Positions 4,932 to 6,939 of a stretch of 6,939 bases of DNA are shown in pieces (within the stretch, counting starts at the first letter, position 1; the number at the start of each line of letters is the position of its first letter). Both the position numbers and the translations under genes were made by a program. The DNA lies in assembly GCA_017544185.1 (NCBI GenBank), contig JAFYEQ010000111.1, forward strand, positions 1-6,939, read 5' to 3'. This DNA is from Oscillospiraceae bacterium (GTDB lineage: Bacteria; Bacillota; Clostridia; Oscillospirales; Ruminococcaceae). A model generated the notes under the pieces. It searched no databases, was not told the origin of the DNA, and was given only the letters and a program-made list of their open reading frames with translations.

Positions 4932-6939
4932 ATGGATATACGCAGCTTTGAAAAGCAGCTCGACGAGAGCCTGCTGACAAAGGGAAATGCCTACTACAGG
5001 AGAGGAAAGGTCCGCAAGCTGATATACACTCCCAAGGGCAATGTCAGCGCAGTGGTACACGGCTCGTACAATTACAGCGTGGAGATGCATATCGACAACC
5101 GCACGGGGACCATAAGCTGGGCCAACTGCAGCTGTCCTGCCTTCATGCAGGGGTTATGCAAGCACTGCGTGGCGGTATTATACGCCTGCAGGAGCAAGTT
5201 CGCAGAGATGGACAGGAAGAACAAGAGCAGCCTCGCCGTGGAAAGGCTGATAAAGAACGGTCAGGCCTACGAGGGGGCCCCTAAGACGGGCGTGATAGAT
5301 ATAGAGCCTCACATCGTCATGACGGACTATGAGCTGGCCTACTCCCTGACGATAGGCATGACCCGTATGTACAAGGTGCGCGACGTACGCTCCCTCTACC
5401 AGCACTTCCTGTCCGAGGATCATCTGTCCTATGGCAAGGAGCTGGATCTTGACGTAGATATGAGCATGTTGACAGACAGGGCAAAGAGGCTGCTGAGCTC
5501 GTCCTACGCGAATTACCAGAGACAGCCGTACTTTAACAGTGATCCCCGATCCTTCCCCTTTGAGGGGATGTTCGCCGATGAGATCCTTTCCATGTACAAG
5601 GGAGAGCAGCTCGATATAAACGGCGTCATGACAGACGTGACGGACGAAGAGCCCACCGTCAGGTTCAGGATCTCCACCGCAGAAGAGGGCTTCAAACTGC
5701 TCCTCGTCACGGACTGCAGCTCCGCGAAGACCGCTGACGGCGGCTTCGTCCTGATGCCCGATGAGGGCAGGATCTGCAAGGTGTCCCGCAGGTACGTGAA
5801 CGCGGTGTTCCCGCTGCTGTACGCTTCCTTGTCGGAGGATATATACATCACCAGACAGGATATGCCTGCCTTCTGGTCTGCCGTGCTCCGCAATGTACGG
5901 AAATATGCCGTCATCGAAGGCGTGGAACTGATAGAGGACCTGATCCCGCCCGATATGGTGCCTCAGCTTTACATAGACGCGGGCAGCGGCGGGGACATAG
6001 TCGGTCTTCCCGTGTTCGTATACGGCGATGAGATGATAAACTATTCGCCGAAGGATGAGCCCGAGCCTCCCCGCGACATCGCGGCAGAAAAACGGATACT
6101 CAGCCTTATACGCAGATATATGCGGGACAATACAGACCCCGCGCATCCCTTCATATGCGATGACGATGAGCAGGTGTACCGCTTCCTGACGGAGGGCTCC
6201 ACAGAGCTGATGAACGAGATGGAGGTATACGGCAGCGAGCGCTTCCGCCGCCTGACGGTGCGTCCTCCCGTGAAGCCCGTGGTAGGCGTCCGCCCCGACG
6301 GTGAGCTGCTGGCTCTGGACATATCCGACGACAACTATACCCAGGCGGAGCTGCTGGAGGTGCTCCAGGCATACCGCAAGGGCGCTAAGTATCACCGTCT
6401 CAGGGACGGCTCCTTCGCGCTGATAGGCGAGGAGATGTCGGGCTTCGAGGAGCTGACAGCCAACCTCAACATCACCGACAGACAGTTCCTCAAGGACAAT
6501 ATCCGTTTACCCAAGTACCGCATGATGTATCTTGACAGCCTCAAGAACATGAAGAGCGTCCGCCTCCGCAGATCCGCCGAGTTCAAGGATATGGTGGGCG
6601 AGTACCGCAGACAGCTGGACAATGCGGACCTCTCACAGGCTCCCGCAGGGATAACGGGCACCATGCGCGACTACCAGCTCTACGGCTACCACTGGCTGAA
6701 GACCATAGCCTCCTATGGCTTCGGAGGGATACTGGCCGATGATATGGGCCTTGGCAAGACCATACAGGCGCTGGCTCTGATGACCGATGCCAAGAAGGAG
6801 GGCAAGGGGCCGTTCCTGGTGGTGTGTCCCTCGTCCCTGACCCTCAACTGGCTCAGCGAGACCGAGAAGTTCGCTCCCTCGCTGAAGACCGTGGTCATAG
6901 CAGGCACAGCACAGGCAAGGGCGGATATGATCGCCGATA
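4932..6939 (+). CDS. SWIM zinc-finger SNF2-family helicase/ATPase, N-terminal part (3' end outside window)
   Basis: This is an SF2 superfamily double-stranded DNA translocase related to SNF2/RapA-type ATPases. The frame is open for 669 codons from the ATG at 4932 to the window edge. A SWIM zinc finger lies at residues 66-78 (C66-x-C68-x7-C76-x-H78), expected to bind DNA or protein. The middle, from about 130 to 575, fits the bacterial SNF2-helicase-associated region (YSLTIGMTRMYKVRDV near 137-152). The helicase core begins with the MRDYQLYGYHWL Q-motif region. Walker A is DDMGLGKT at 603-610 with Lys609, and motif Ia is VCPSSLTLNW from about 631. Relatives are near 1,050-1,100 residues, so motifs II-VI lie beyond the edge. 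The start is less certain than the family: the nearest purine-rich site is 16 bases upstream and inside a hairpin, but no other in-frame start sits closer to it. Its partner and physiological role are unknown. Confidence 0.93.
   Translation, partial: MDIRSFEKQLDESLLTKGNAYYRRGKVRKLIYTPKGNVSAVVHGSYNYSVEMHIDNRTGTISWANCSCPAFMQGLCKHCVAVLYACRSKFAEMDRKNKSSLAVERLIKNGQAYEGAPKTGVIDIEPHIVMTDYELAYSLTIGMTRMYKVRDVRSLYQHFLSEDHLSYGKELDLDVDMSMLTDRAKRLLSSSYANYQRQPYFNSDPRSFPFEGMFADEILSMYKGEQLDINGVMTDVTDEEPTVRFRISTAEEGFKLLLVTDCSSAKTADGGFVLMPDEGRICKVSRRYVNAVFPLLYASLSEDIYITRQDMPAFWSAVLRNVRKYAVIEGVELIEDLIPPDMVPQLYIDAGSGGDIVGLPVFVYGDEMINYSPKDEPEPPRDIAAEKRILSLIRRYMRDNTDPAHPFICDDDEQVYRFLTEGSTELMNEMEVYGSERFRRLTVRPPVKPVVGVRPDGELLALDISDDNYTQAELLEVLQAYRKGAKYHRLRDGSFALIGEEMSGFEELTANLNITDRQFLKDNIRLPKYRMMYLDSLKNMKSVRLRRSAEFKDMVGEYRRQLDNADLSQAPAGITGTMRDYQLYGYHWLKTIASYGFGGILADDMGLGKTIQALALMTDAKKEGKGPFLVVCPSSLTLNWLSETEKFAPSLKTVVIAGTAQARADMIAD

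Noticed and set aside
5273..5281. GGGGCCCC palindrome
   Set aside because: Lies inside the helicase reading frame, has no loop or spacing typical of an operator, and is short.
5178..6395. 405-codon open frame on the - strand
   Set aside because: It lies fully antisense to the SWIM/SNF2 gene, whose motifs are clear. The translation shows no recognisable domain. Long antisense frames are expected where TTA, CTA and TCA codons are rare.
4932..6939. SNF2 helicase as part of a phage-defence island
   Set aside because: SNF2-type helicases occur in some defence systems, but no methylase, nuclease, phospholipase or other defence gene is nearby and the neighbours are housekeeping genes.

Overview
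The window looks like chromosomal housekeeping DNA from a Gram-positive anaerobe of the Clostridia, most likely a Ruminococcus-like member of the Oscillospirales. This is inferred from gene content and protein flavour: a DnaE with a PHP-type histidinol phosphatase, an ANTAR protein, and an SNF2-associated helicase with a SWIM finger. Base composition fits too: GC-ending codons combined with heavy use of the ATA isoleucine codon. All genes are on the + strand. I see no mobile element, CRISPR array, tRNA or rRNA.

Layout. Positions 1-1254 hold the C-terminal third of DNA polymerase III alpha (DnaE), cut by the left edge. A textbook sigma-A promoter (1262-1290) starts 8 bases after its stop. It feeds a short leader with a small hairpin and a strong Shine-Dalgarno. 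A tightly packed operon follows: PHP histidinol phosphatase (1331-2125), ANTAR-domain RNA-binding regulator with a degenerate receiver (2122-2703), RluA-family pseudouridine synthase (2703-3692) and dephospho-CoA kinase (3689-4303). Each junction overlaps by 1 or 4 bases, which implies translational coupling.

Eleven bases after coaE comes a membrane-anchored lytic transglycosylase (4315-4872). Its frame is interrupted by one in-frame TAG at codon 46, between the membrane anchor and the catalytic SLT domain. After a 59-base gap containing a stem-loop that buries the likely ribosome binding site, a large SWIM/SNF2 helicase gene starts at 4932 and runs off the right edge.

How the genes fit together. 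No single pathway links them: replication, histidine biosynthesis, RNA modification, CoA biosynthesis, cell-wall turnover and a DNA translocase. The overlaps show co-expression rather than a shared reaction. The points most worth following up are the amber-interrupted transglycosylase, the orphan ANTAR protein inside a housekeeping operon, and the hairpin before the helicase gene. I found no convincing evidence of an entirely new system.
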